Shown here one piece after another: positions 7,723 to 14,110 of a stretch of DNA of 17,219 nucleotides (position 1 is its first letter; the number at the start of each line of letters is the position of its first letter). The notes below the pieces were generated by a model, which was not told the DNA's origin, did no database searches, and saw nothing but the letters and a program-made list of their open reading frames with translations. A program made the translations under genes and the position numbers. This stretch comes from JALHTV01 sp049510055 (GTDB lineage Bacteria > Planctomycetota > Phycisphaerae > SM23-33): contig JBEKZI010000040.1 of assembly GCA_049510055.1 (NCBI GenBank), positions 1-17,219 of the forward strand, in the 5' to 3' direction.

Positions 7723-7798
7723 GGTGGCATGGCCTGCCGAAGGCTGGCCATGGTGAGCCTGCTTCATCATGCCCAGGCTTCGCCAGGGCATGGCACCC
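7722..7798. repeat. REP/BIME-like element made of two inverted hairpins
   Basis: Two 31-base arms (7722-7752 and the reverse complement of 7768-7798) agree at 26 of 31 positions and flank a 15-base spacer. Each arm contains a 25-base hairpin: 7728-7752 pairs CATGGCC with GGCCATG and GCC with GGC around GAA; 7768-7792 pairs CATGCCC with GGGCATG and GGC with GCC around TTC. Four of the five arm differences form two compensatory base-pair swaps, so pairing appears to be maintained. The outer GGGTG/CACCC can also pair. The element begins on the last base of the glycosidase-like stop codon. This is the structure of a bacterial interspersed mosaic element; no other copy occurs in the window. Confidence 0.75.
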
Positions 7799-7805
7799 GG
7801 CGGCC

Positions 7806-7834
7806 TTGAGTTTCGGGCCGGTCCACCGTATTAT
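7806..7834 (+). promoter_or_regulatory. Candidate sigma-70-type promoter for glyS
   Basis: TTGAGT (7806-7811) and TATTAT (7829-7834) are separated by 17 bases, matching consensus at 4 and 5 of 6 positions. Transcription would start near 7841, leaving a short leader with a GGAG about 10 bases before the glyS ATG. There is no room for a T-box. Confidence 0.5.
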
Positions 7835-7866
7835 CGCGCTCTTTAAGGAACCGGAGTGTCGCCGAC

Positions 7867-9378
7867 ATGGCCGAAAACAACGCCAACACGCTGATGGAAA
7901 AACTGGTGTCCCTGTGCAAGCGGCGGGGGTTCATTTTCCCCTCTTCCGAAATCTACGGCGGCATCAACGGCTTTTGGGACTACGGTCCCCTGGGCGTGGA
8001 GCTGAAGCGCAACATCAAGGACGCCTGGTGGACCGACATGGTCCTGAAGCGCGACGACATGCTCGGCCTGGACTGCACCATCATCATGAACCCCAAGGTC
8101 TGGGAAGCCTCCGGCCACGTGGTGAACTTCAACGATCCGCTGGTGGACTGCCGCGGCTGCAAAGCCCGCTTCCGCGCGGACAAAGTTTTTCTGGCCGTCG
8201 CCAAAGAGGGCGACAACGTCCTGCTGTCGGTGGGCGTGGAGGCCGACGACGCCGACGGCGCCAAGGCCGCCGCGTTCAGCGGCGCCAACAGCAAGACGCG
8301 CCGCCGTCTGGAAGATCGCGGCGACCGCATCGGGTGGACCATCGCCCGCGTCGACAAGCTGCCCGCCGGCGCCGTCGCCCTGTGCCCGCTCTGTGGCCAG
8401 GGGCTGACCGACGCCCGCAAGTTCAACATGATGTTCAAGACCTTCGTCGGCGCGATGGAGGATTCCAGCTCGCTGGCCTATCTTCGGCCGGAGACTGCCC
8501 AGGGCATCTTCGCCAATTACCGCAACGTGCTGGACTCCAGCCGCGTGAAGATTCCCTTCGGCATCGCGCAAATCGGCAAGAGTTTCCGTAACGAGATTAA
8601 CCCGCGCAACTACACCTTCCGAAGCCGGGAATTCGAGCAGATGGAGATCGAGTTCTTCTGCCACCCCTCCGAAGGCGACAGGTGGTACGAATACTGGCGC
8701 GACCGGAGATTCCAGTGGTACGTGGGCCTTGGGTTGACCAGCAGCAAGCTGCGCCTCCGCCCGCACGAAAAGGACGAGCTGGCCCACTACGCACGCGCCT
8801 GCGCGGACATCGAGTACGCCTTCCCGTTCGGCATCAGCGAACTGGAGGGCGTCGCCAACCGCACGGACTTCGACCTCACCCAGCACCAGAAGTTTTCCGG
8901 GCGGGACATGACGTACTTCGACGACGAGACCAAGGAGCGGTACATTCCCTACGTCATCGAGCCTTCCGGCGGCATCGACCGGGCGGCGCTGGCATTCCTG
9001 TGCGAGGCGTATTGTGAGGATACGGCCCCCGACGAGAACGGCCAGCCTCAGGCGCGAACGGTGATGAAGCTGCATCCGCGCCTGGCGCCGGTCAAGGCCG
9101 CCGTGTTCCCGCTGGTCAAGAAGGACGGCATGCCCGAAGTGGCCACCAAGATTCACCAGGCCCTCAAGGCCGCGGGCATCGCCAGCTTCTACGACGAGAA
9201 GGGCGCCGTCGGCCGCCGCTATCGCCGCCAGGACGAAGCCGGCACGCCGTTCTGCTTCACCGTCGACGGCCAGACGCTCCAGGACCAAACCGTCACCGTC
9301 CGCGACCGCGACAGCCTCAAACAAATCCGCATCGCGGCGGACCAGGTTGTGGAATACGTCCAGAAGAAACTGAAATAA
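7867..9378 (+). CDS. glyS: Glycyl-tRNA synthetase, single-chain (alpha2) type
   Basis: A 503-residue class II synthetase charging tRNA-Gly in the cytoplasm. The N-terminus (KLVSLCKRRGFIFPSSEIYGG, WDYGPLGVELKRNI) is diagnostic of the homodimeric, eukaryote-like GlyRS, not the alpha2beta2 GlyQ/GlyS enzyme. A metal-binding-type region has CRGCKARF and CPLCGQGLTDARKFN. Motif 2 is seen as FRNEINPRNYTFRSREFEQ, and motif 3 as EPSGGIDRAALAFL. The C-terminal anticodon-binding domain starts near KLHPRLAPVKAAVFPL and contains GRRYRRQDEAGTPFCFTVD. Length is within the usual 450-520 range and all core motifs are intact, so the gene should be functional. Its own promoter candidate lies just upstream, behind the REP-like element. 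A peptidase E gene follows 44 bases later. Confidence 0.96.
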   Translation: MAENNANTLMEKLVSLCKRRGFIFPSSEIYGGINGFWDYGPLGVELKRNIKDAWWTDMVLKRDDMLGLDCTIIMNPKVWEASGHVVNFNDPLVDCRGCKARFRADKVFLAVAKEGDNVLLSVGVEADDADGAKAAAFSGANSKTRRRLEDRGDRIGWTIARVDKLPAGAVALCPLCGQGLTDARKFNMMFKTFVGAMEDSSSLAYLRPETAQGIFANYRNVLDSSRVKIPFGIAQIGKSFRNEINPRNYTFRSREFEQMEIEFFCHPSEGDRWYEYWRDRRFQWYVGLGLTSSKLRLRPHEKDELAHYARACADIEYAFPFGISELEGVANRTDFDLTQHQKFSGRDMTYFDDETKERYIPYVIEPSGGIDRAALAFLCEAYCEDTAPDENGQPQARTVMKLHPRLAPVKAAVFPLVKKDGMPEVATKIHQALKAAGIASFYDEKGAVGRRYRRQDEAGTPFCFTVDGQTLQDQTVTVRDRDSLKQIRIAADQVVEYVQKKLK

Positions 9379-9408
9379 GACCTTGGACGGTTTTTAGCCG
9401 TGGGTCTT
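9377..9408 (+). terminator. Stem-loop between glyS and the peptidase gene
   Basis: AAGACC (9377-9382) pairs with GGTCTT (9403-9408), and inside it ACGG (9387-9390) pairs with CCGT (9398-9401) around TTTTTAG. No T-run follows the stem, so intrinsic termination is uncertain; it could attenuate read-through into the next gene. Confidence 0.3.
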
Positions 9409-9422
9409 GTGTGGGGTTCGAA

Positions 9423-10136
9423 ATGAAATCCCATAAGCGTCATATCGTGGCTATGGGCGGCGGCGGATTCAGCATGGAACCGACCAATCCACTACTCGAT
9501 GATTTCGTTTTTTCCCTGACGGGCCAACGCAAGCCGAGGGTCTGCTTTCTGCCTTCGGCCAGCGGCGATGCGGAGGCGTATATCAAAAAATTCTACTGGT
9601 GCATGCCGACCCGGCGATGTCGGCCTTCACATCTATGCCTGTTCGCCCACAATACTAAGAATCCCAGGCAATTCCTGCTCCAGCAGAACGTGATCTATGT
9701 GGGTGGGGGCAACACCGCCAACATGCTCGCCATCTGGCGAGTTCAGGGAATCGACAAGGTGTTGCGCGAGGCCTGGGATCGCGGCATCGTGCTCTGCGGC
9801 ATCAGTGCCGGGGCGAACTGCTGGTTTGAAGGCTTCAGTACGGACTCCTTCGGCGGTCTTGTGCCCTGCAAAGATGGGCTGGGCTTCATCGCCGGTTCGG
9901 TCTGTCCCCATTACGACGGCGAGAAGCAGCGCAGGCGAACCTTTCATCGGATGATTTCTTCGGGTCGGCTTCCCTCGGGTTTTGCTGTGGACGACGGCGC
10001 AGCGCTGCATTTTGTCGGCCGGCGGTTTGCCGAGGCCGTCAGTTCACGCCCACAAGCCCGGGCTTACCGCGTCGTGCGACGCTGCGGACACGTTGTCGAG
10101 CAGGTCCTCAAGATCCACTACCTGGGCGGTGAGTGA
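9423..10136 (+). CDS. Peptidase E (family S51 alpha-aspartyl dipeptidase-like)
   Basis: A 237-residue cytoplasmic Ser peptidase of the S51 family, whose best-known member (PepE) cleaves dipeptides with N-terminal Asp; others act as cyanophycinases. Visible signatures are the N-terminal AMGGGGFSMEP, the strand and loop VIYVGGGNTANML, the nucleophile elbow CGISAGANCWF with Ser128, and the VCPHYDGE motif with His163. DDGAALHF near the end is also typical. Length matches PepE (about 230). ATG 9423 is chosen over GTG 9411 because the family begins near MGGGGF and a GGGG stretch lies six bases upstream. It follows glyS by 44 bases, but there is no functional link. Which substrate it takes cannot be decided; the overall match to peptidase E is strong. 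Confidence 0.9.
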   Translation: MKSHKRHIVAMGGGGFSMEPTNPLLDDFVFSLTGQRKPRVCFLPSASGDAEAYIKKFYWCMPTRRCRPSHLCLFAHNTKNPRQFLLQQNVIYVGGGNTANMLAIWRVQGIDKVLREAWDRGIVLCGISAGANCWFEGFSTDSFGGLVPCKDGLGFIAGSVCPHYDGEKQRRRTFHRMISSGRLPSGFAVDDGAALHFVGRRFAEAVSSRPQARAYRVVRRCGHVVEQVLKIHYLGGE

Positions 10137-10151
10137 TGAACGCCGTGAGCA

Positions 10152-10169
10152 GCGGGGCTCTTGCCCCGC
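10152..10169. terminator. Perfect 7-bp GC hairpin after the peptidase E gene
   Basis: GCGGGGC and GCCCCGC enclose a TCTT loop, 15 bases beyond the peptidase stop. It lacks a following T-run. It could still end or stabilise the peptidase transcript, or be a dispersed palindromic repeat. No second identical copy is present here. Confidence 0.4.
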
Positions 10170-10231
10170 GCGAGTGGCTTCCGCCTGGACCTTTCACAAG
10201 CGAGAAAGCCCGTTCTATGGCTGAGGAAGAA

Positions 10232-10262
10232 TTGCTCGTGAATCTTCTCCGGCCGTGATAAT
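10232..10262 (+). promoter_or_regulatory. Candidate promoter for scpA with near-leaderless start
   Basis: TTGCTC (10232-10237) and GATAAT (10257-10262) are 19 bases apart. The -10 box is good; the -35 and spacing are weaker. Transcription from this site would begin around 10269, only about six bases before the scpA ATG, and no ribosome-binding site is seen in that interval. Confidence 0.4.
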
Positions 10263-10274
10263 CTTTTTCCGACT

Positions 10275-11171
10275 ATGCCTGACTATCGCGTCAACCTGGA
10301 CGTTTACAACGGTCCGCTGGACCTGCTGCTGTATCTGATCCGCCGGGACGAGGTGGACATCTACGATATCCCCATCACCCGCGTCACCGAGCAATACCTT
10401 CGCTACGTCGAGATGCTCAAGGGCCTGGACCCCAACCTGGCCGGGGAGTTCCTGGTGCTGGCCGCGACGCTGATGGAGATCAAGACGCGGATGCTGCTGC
10501 CTTCCCCGCCGCCGGAAGAAGGCGGCGAAACGGGCCTGGTGCTGGACCCGCGGACCGAGCTGGTCAAGCAGCTGCTGCAATACAAAGCCTTCAAGGACGC
10601 CGCCGGCGAGCTGCGCGAGGCGGGCGACGAGCAGGCGATGAAGTTCTCGCGTCCGGCCCCGGAGGGCGAGGCCGCCGCGGCCGAGGTGAATCTGGAAGAC
10701 GTGCAGGTCTGGGACCTGATGGAGGCCTTCGGCAAGCTGATGGAGGCCATCGGCCATCGGCCCACGCATCACGAGGTGGTCTACGACGACACGCCGATCG
10801 AGCTGTACGTCACCGACATTCTTGACCGCCTCCAGCGCGAGGGCACGATGACCTTCGCGAAGATCTTCGAGGGCCGCTCGCGACGGTTGGAGATCCTGGG
10901 ACTGTTCCTGGCCTTGCTGGAGGTGATCCGCCAGAAAAAGGCCCGCGCGATGCAGGACGCCAACTTCGGGCAGATTGTCATCGTCCCGCGCAAGCCACCG
11001 CTGGAGGCTGAAGCCGCGGGAGAGGCGCCGGCGGCCGAGTCGCCGGCTGCGCCCTCGGCGCCGACCACGCCCTCGACAAAAGTTCCTACCCAAGCGCCGC
11101 CGGCCGAGGATGGCCAATACATCCACGAGCGGACCGACGGGCCGGAAGAGGAGATGGACAATGTCGGCTGA
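10275..11171 (+). CDS. scpA: Segregation and condensation protein A
   Basis: A 298-residue kleisin that bridges the two heads of Smc and, with ScpB, forms the bacterial condensin on the chromosome. The N-terminus YRVNLDVYNGPLDLLLYLIRRDEVDIYDIPI is nearly textbook for ScpA, as is EFLVLAATLMEIKTRMLLP. The C-terminal winged-helix region is seen in TMTFAKIFEGRSRRLEILGLFLALLEVIRQKKARAMQ and FGQIVIV (split across two motifs). About 45 extra residues follow, rich in Ala, Pro and Glu, probably disordered; typical ScpA proteins are about 240-270 residues. The start is fixed by the family N-terminus. The usual partner gene scpB is not next to it; instead the 3' end overlaps a RidA-family gene by 11 bases. 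Confidence 0.94.
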   Translation: MPDYRVNLDVYNGPLDLLLYLIRRDEVDIYDIPITRVTEQYLRYVEMLKGLDPNLAGEFLVLAATLMEIKTRMLLPSPPPEEGGETGLVLDPRTELVKQLLQYKAFKDAAGELREAGDEQAMKFSRPAPEGEAAAAEVNLEDVQVWDLMEAFGKLMEAIGHRPTHHEVVYDDTPIELYVTDILDRLQREGTMTFAKIFEGRSRRLEILGLFLALLEVIRQKKARAMQDANFGQIVIVPRKPPLEAEAAGEAPAAESPAAPSAPTTPSTKVPTQAPPAEDGQYIHERTDGPEEEMDNVG

Positions 11172-11655
11172 GAAAAAACTCAAAGCCCTTGGACTGGCCC
11201 TGCCAACCGTTGCCACGCCGGCAGGGGCCTACGTGTCGGCCGTGCGACGCGGCCGGCTGGCCTTCACCTCCGGCCAACTGCCGATGAAGGACGGCAAGCT
11301 GATAGCCGCGGGCAAGGTCCCCGCCGACGTGCCGCTGGAGGCCGCCCAGGCCGCCGCCGCCCAGGCGGTGTTGAACGCCTTGGCCGCCCTGGCCGCCATT
11401 GCCGGGTCGATCGATGCCATCGGCTGCGTGGCGAGGATGAACGTGTACGTCAACTCCTCGCCGGGATTCACCGACCAGGCCAAGGTCGCCGACGGCGCCA
11501 GCGATCTGCTGCTGAAGATCTTCGGCGACGCCGGCCGGCATAGCCGCTGCGCCGTCGGCGTGGCGGAATTGCCGCTGAACGCCCCGGTCGAACTGGACTT
11601 GGTCGTTGGGCTCGGCCCCACCATGAGCGACCTAGGCTTGGCATCATCCGGCTAA
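11161..11655 (+). CDS. RidA family protein (YjgF/YER057c/UK114)
   Basis: A 164-residue member of the longer RidA-like subfamily (start AEKKLKALGLALPTVATPAGAYVSAVRRG). Classical RidA is a trimeric cytoplasmic enzyme that hydrolyses reactive enamine/imine intermediates such as 2-aminoacrylate. Family hallmarks are LAFTSGQLP, the central NVYVNSSPGFTDQAKVADGASDLLLKIFGD region (two adjoining motifs), and GRHSRCAVGVAELPLNAPVELD. The Arg of HSRCAVGV aligns with the catalytic Arg of E. coli RidA, while the usual Glu in VEV is Gly here, as I recall for this subfamily; activity on enamines is therefore uncertain. ATG 11161 is preferred because AGGAG lies seven bases upstream. It overlaps scpA by 11 bases and is presumably expressed from the same transcript. 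Confidence 0.88.
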   Translation: MSAEKKLKALGLALPTVATPAGAYVSAVRRGRLAFTSGQLPMKDGKLIAAGKVPADVPLEAAQAAAAQAVLNALAALAAIAGSIDAIGCVARMNVYVNSSPGFTDQAKVADGASDLLLKIFGDAGRHSRCAVGVAELPLNAPVELDLVVGLGPTMSDLGLASSG

Positions 11656-12024
11656 CATATTTCTAAAGAAGAAGTTATAGTCGGCCATGACGGATCCAGA
11701 GGTCTTGCCGATATTTCTCTTGAAGTACTAAGTAGTTCCCTGGCTCATTTCATGTGTCTGAAACGTTATATTCATGTCGCACGTTTGGACTTTGTCAACG
11801 GCCACTCTGATGTAAACTATAGGGGTAAAGCGGATCGGCCAGTCGCAGGAAGCGATGGGTCGAGACGCTTGGAGTCAACGGAGCCCCGCCGCAGACCGTT
11901 TTTGCAGCGGGAAACATTGCCTCCCTGCCTTTGAAGGAAGACGTGTAGAGCTGCAGTAGTAAGTGGAGCAGCCGGTTCCCATCAGATGTGAGCGTTGTTG
12001 TGTTTCTCATGAAAGGAAGGGTTT
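11656..12024 (+). promoter_or_regulatory. 369-base non-coding region and leader of the first PEP-CTERM gene
   Basis: No credible gene is seen. The stretch is visibly less GC-rich than the housekeeping genes. A possible promoter is TTGTCA (about 11797) with TAAACT 15 bases on, before TATAGGGG; the spacing is short, so this is weak. A hairpin at 11885-11911 pairs CCCGC with GCGGG and GCA with TGC around a nine-base loop. The region ends in GAAAGGAAGGGTTTA (12011-12025), a long purine-rich ribosome-binding box also found before the second PEP-CTERM gene. I could not match it to a known riboswitch. Confidence 0.45.
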
Positions 12025-13050
12025 ATGCGAACGAAGATTCTCATTTCAATTTGCATCTGTCTTTTGCTGGCTTTAGGCGGCATAGCCACCGCGTCTACCA
12101 CGTGGGTAGCTAACACGGTGGGAAACTGGGACGTGGCCGGCAACTGGTCCGGCGGCGTTCCGAATGCGAGCAGCACGAGCATCGGCAGTGGGACTTGCAC
12201 CCTTAACACCGCCGATGGCAACTGCGCCGGCTTGCAGATGGGTTACGCCGCTAGCCAGAATGGTACCCTGCTGATAGAGCCCGGCGCTGTCCTGTCGGAT
12301 TTCAAGGCCGGCACGACGACCATGTTCTCCCTGTCGAAAATATCTGGAGCGATCGGTGTGGTCACCCAGGACGGCGGGAGCGTGTATGTGTCGGGCGGCG
12401 GTGCAGGTGAATTGCAGCTAAGCTCTGCGGACGGCGCTATAGGGGTCTACACCCTGAATGGCGGCACGTTGAACACCGAGGTCCTTAATAAGGGTAGTAC
12501 TACGCGAAATGGCACGTTCAATGCCAATGGTGGGACCCTGATTATTCATAGCAAGATCGACAAGTTTGGCCTGGCCAACGCCGGGAATGCCGGTTCTAAC
12601 GGCTTTACACTGAGCGGTACCGTCCTGGAACCGAACGGAATAGGTGTGGTCGGTACGATAGCCGTAGGCTCGTCCAATGCTACGGATTTCATCGGCAGTT
12701 CCGGAGGTCTGGATTTCGACATCAGTGGCGACACCACGAATGACAAGGTTACCAACAAAGGCAACTGCACCCTGTCGAGCTCCGTGGCGCTGAGTATATC
12801 TTTCCTCGGCAGCTACGGGCCGACGACCCCCAGCACCTCCTGGACTCTCTGGGATTGCGCCCCAACGTACTCCGGCAGCGGCCTTCCCACACTGAGTGTG
12901 CCGGCCGGTTACAGCACCAGTGAGTTCTCCCTTGGTTGGACTACGGTTGGTGCCGACACCGATCTTGTCCTGACGTACATCCCCGAGCCGACGACGCTGG
13001 TCCTGCTGGGCTTGGTCGCTTTGGGCCTGATCCGCCGCAGGCGGAGTTAG
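12025..13050 (+). CDS. PEP-CTERM sorting domain protein, beta-helix-like repeats
   Basis: A 341-residue exported surface protein. It has an N-terminal signal peptide (MRTKILISICICLLLALGG, cleavage near ATAS). The next segment (WVANTVGNWDVAGNWSGGVP) is the opening of many autotransporter-like or PEP-CTERM proteins with Gly/Asn/Ser/Thr-rich short beta repeats (GGSVYVSGGGAGELQL, GVYTLNGGTLNTEVL, GTFNANGGTLIIHS), suggesting a beta-helix. The C-terminus is a canonical sorting signal: PEP at residues 320-322, a hydrophobic helix (LVLLGLVALGLI), then RRRRS. PEP-CTERM proteins are processed by exosortase, which is not encoded in this window. The role is unknown; surface or matrix attachment is inferred from the class. 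A strong terminator follows, so it is probably monocistronic. Confidence 0.9.
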   Translation: MRTKILISICICLLLALGGIATASTTWVANTVGNWDVAGNWSGGVPNASSTSIGSGTCTLNTADGNCAGLQMGYAASQNGTLLIEPGAVLSDFKAGTTTMFSLSKISGAIGVVTQDGGSVYVSGGGAGELQLSSADGAIGVYTLNGGTLNTEVLNKGSTTRNGTFNANGGTLIIHSKIDKFGLANAGNAGSNGFTLSGTVLEPNGIGVVGTIAVGSSNATDFIGSSGGLDFDISGDTTNDKVTNKGNCTLSSSVALSISFLGSYGPTTPSTSWTLWDCAPTYSGSGLPTLSVPAGYSTSEFSLGWTTVGADTDLVLTYIPEPTTLVLLGLVALGLIRRRRS

Positions 13051-13099
13051 GAGTGTAACTGTTGTAATGGAAATAGGTTGTATTTGATTGATGGTATGG

Positions 13100-13143
13100 A
13101 CACGCCGGACCGGTCCGATGAGGAGAGTCCGGCGTGTTTTTTT
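13100..13143 (+). terminator. Strong intrinsic terminator after the first PEP-CTERM gene
   Basis: A perfect 11-bp stem (ACACGCCGGAC at 13100-13110 with GTCCGGCGTGT at 13127-13137) is followed directly by seven T. The loop contains CGGTCCG, which with the upstream CGGAC forms an alternative palindrome. Confidence 0.92.
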
Positions 13144-13189
13144 AACCTGGCTGGCCGGCCGCAGGACAGTTACCCATACTCTGGGGGCC

Positions 13190-13218
13190 TTGACGGATTT
13201 TGGGGTATCGGTTATCAT
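13190..13218 (+). promoter_or_regulatory. Sigma-70-type promoter of the second PEP-CTERM gene
   Basis: TTGACG (13190-13195) and TATCAT (13213-13218) are separated by exactly 17 bases, each matching consensus at 5 of 6 positions. It lies between the preceding terminator and the gene, with a predicted start near 13225. Confidence 0.7.
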
Positions 13219-13224
13219 TAATAA

Positions 13225-13381
13225 AGTAGCAGTTTAGGGTCCTAAAGGGAGAAAAGCGGCAGGGGAGGATCCGGCAACGAGCCGGACTGACCGCACTCAG
13301 CAACGCCAGACCACTCGGAGCGATGTACTAGGGTCCAGCGTTCTGACACTCAGGGGAACAGGCAGGAAAGGAAGGGTTTAG
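13225..13381 (+). promoter_or_regulatory. Long structured leader of the second PEP-CTERM gene
   Basis: About 157 bases lie between the predicted start and the ATG. A near-palindrome TTTAGG-GT-CCTAAA (13233-13246) sits next to the start. GCGG (13256-13259) can pair with CCGC (13291-13294), enclosing a 6-bp hairpin TCCGGC (13270-13275)/GCCGGA (13281-13286) with loop AACGA. The 3' end is the purine-rich box GAAAGGAAGGGTTTA (13366-13380). A regulatory RNA is possible; no known riboswitch class is recognised. Confidence 0.4.
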
Positions 13382-14017
13382 ATGCTCATCACGCAAAGTA
13401 ACTTTCGTTCTATTTGTGCCGTCACGACGTGGCTGGCCACCGGAATCATTCTAATGGTTTCCCTGGCTTCAACGGCTTCCGCCGCGACGGTGACGACCCA
13501 CCTGACGGCGGATGACGCCTTCAGCCTGTACGTCAGCACCGATGACAGCAAAGTGGGCACGTACGTCGGTTCCGGAGACGATTGGACGACGGCGTACACC
13601 TACACGTTCGATCTGACGCCCGGCACCACGAATTACATCCATGTGGTCGCGTGGGATCTCTACAAGGTGATTGCCGCCTTTGAGGGGGATTTCTCGCTGA
13701 GCGATTCTTCGTGCCACTTCGCCAATGGCACCCAGAGTCTGGTCACCGACGGCGCTCATTGGAACATCAGCAATGACGGCTTCGGCCAAAATTACTATAC
13801 CCCCGACGAAATCGCGGTAAACGGCTCCGGTATCTGGGGCGATATTGTCGGCGGCCCCATTGAGGGGATTTCCGGCAACGCCTGCTGGATCTGGAGCAAT
13901 GGCGGAGAAGATTTGACGACGCGGTATTTCTCGACGTCGATCTGCGTCCCCGAACCGGCCACGTTGAGCCTGCTGGGCCTCGGGGCCCTGGCGGTCCTGC
14001 GGCCGAAGCGTAAATAG
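13382..14017 (+). CDS. PEP-CTERM sorting domain protein, small
   Basis: A 211-residue exported protein with an N-terminal signal anchor-like peptide (about residues 15-35, LATGIILMVSLASTASA with cleavage after ASA). A compact domain of about 150 residues follows, rich in Asp, Thr, Trp and Tyr (TTHLTADDAFSLYVSTDD, YTYTFDLTPGTTNYIHVVAW), probably a beta-sandwich. The C-terminal sorting signal has PEP at residues 190-192, a hydrophobic stretch LSLLGLGALAVL, then RPKRK. The middle domain has paired Asp (ADDA, TDDS, GDDW) that could bind calcium or carbohydrate, but this is inference. The gene has its own promoter and leader, and its ribosome-binding box matches that of the preceding PEP-CTERM gene, suggesting co-regulation. 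Function is unknown. Confidence 0.88.
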   Translation: MLITQSNFRSICAVTTWLATGIILMVSLASTASAATVTTHLTADDAFSLYVSTDDSKVGTYVGSGDDWTTAYTYTFDLTPGTTNYIHVVAWDLYKVIAAFEGDFSLSDSSCHFANGTQSLVTDGAHWNISNDGFGQNYYTPDEIAVNGSGIWGDIVGGPIEGISGNACWIWSNGGEDLTTRYFSTSICVPEPATLSLLGLGALAVLRPKRK

Positions 14018-14041
14018 TCGCCCTGGCACAATTTCAGGTTT

Positions 14042-14080
14042 CCAAACGGACGGGCCCCAAGGCTCGCCCGTTCTGTTTGG
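14042..14080. terminator. Stem-loop between convergent genes
   Basis: CCAAAC pairs with GTTTGG and ACGGGC with GCCCGT, separated by a small internal loop (GG against TCT) and closed by a 10-base loop. It lies 24 bases after the PEP-CTERM stop and 12 bases beyond the end of the minus-strand gene, so it could serve both directions. There is no clear T-run on either side. Confidence 0.5.
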
Positions 14081-14083
14081 TGT

Positions 14084-14110
14084 GCAAGCCTGTCAGGAAG
14101 GCTGGCTTGC
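14084..14110. repeat. Inverted repeat at the end of the exported-protein gene
   Basis: GCAAGCC (14084-14090) and GGCTTGC (14104-14110) form a 7-bp stem around the minus-strand stop codon (14093-14095). It could help end the minus-strand transcript together with the neighbouring stem-loop, but lacks a T-run. Confidence 0.35.

Noticed and set aside
6280..7791. Long minus-strand open frame opposite the glycosidase-like gene.
   Set aside because: It is an antisense shadow without motif; the plus-strand gene is clearly real.
7843..9324. Long minus-strand open frame opposite glyS (493 codons).
   Set aside because: It mirrors the codon positions of glyS in high-GC DNA, and the product (Val/Gly/His/Gln-rich) has no recognisable domain.
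11752..11934. Small plus-strand frame in the region before the first PEP-CTERM gene.
   Set aside because: It has no ribosome-binding site, no domain and unusual composition; the region looks non-coding.
13225..13381. Cyclic-di-GMP (GEMM) riboswitch before a PEP-CTERM gene.
   Set aside because: The conserved GEMM core sequences around the ligand pocket are not present in either PEP-CTERM leader.
14025..14040. TGGCAC as a sigma-54 -24 element, of interest because some PEP-CTERM genes use sigma-54.
   Set aside because: No GC-containing -12 element at the required distance, and it lies between two convergent gene ends.
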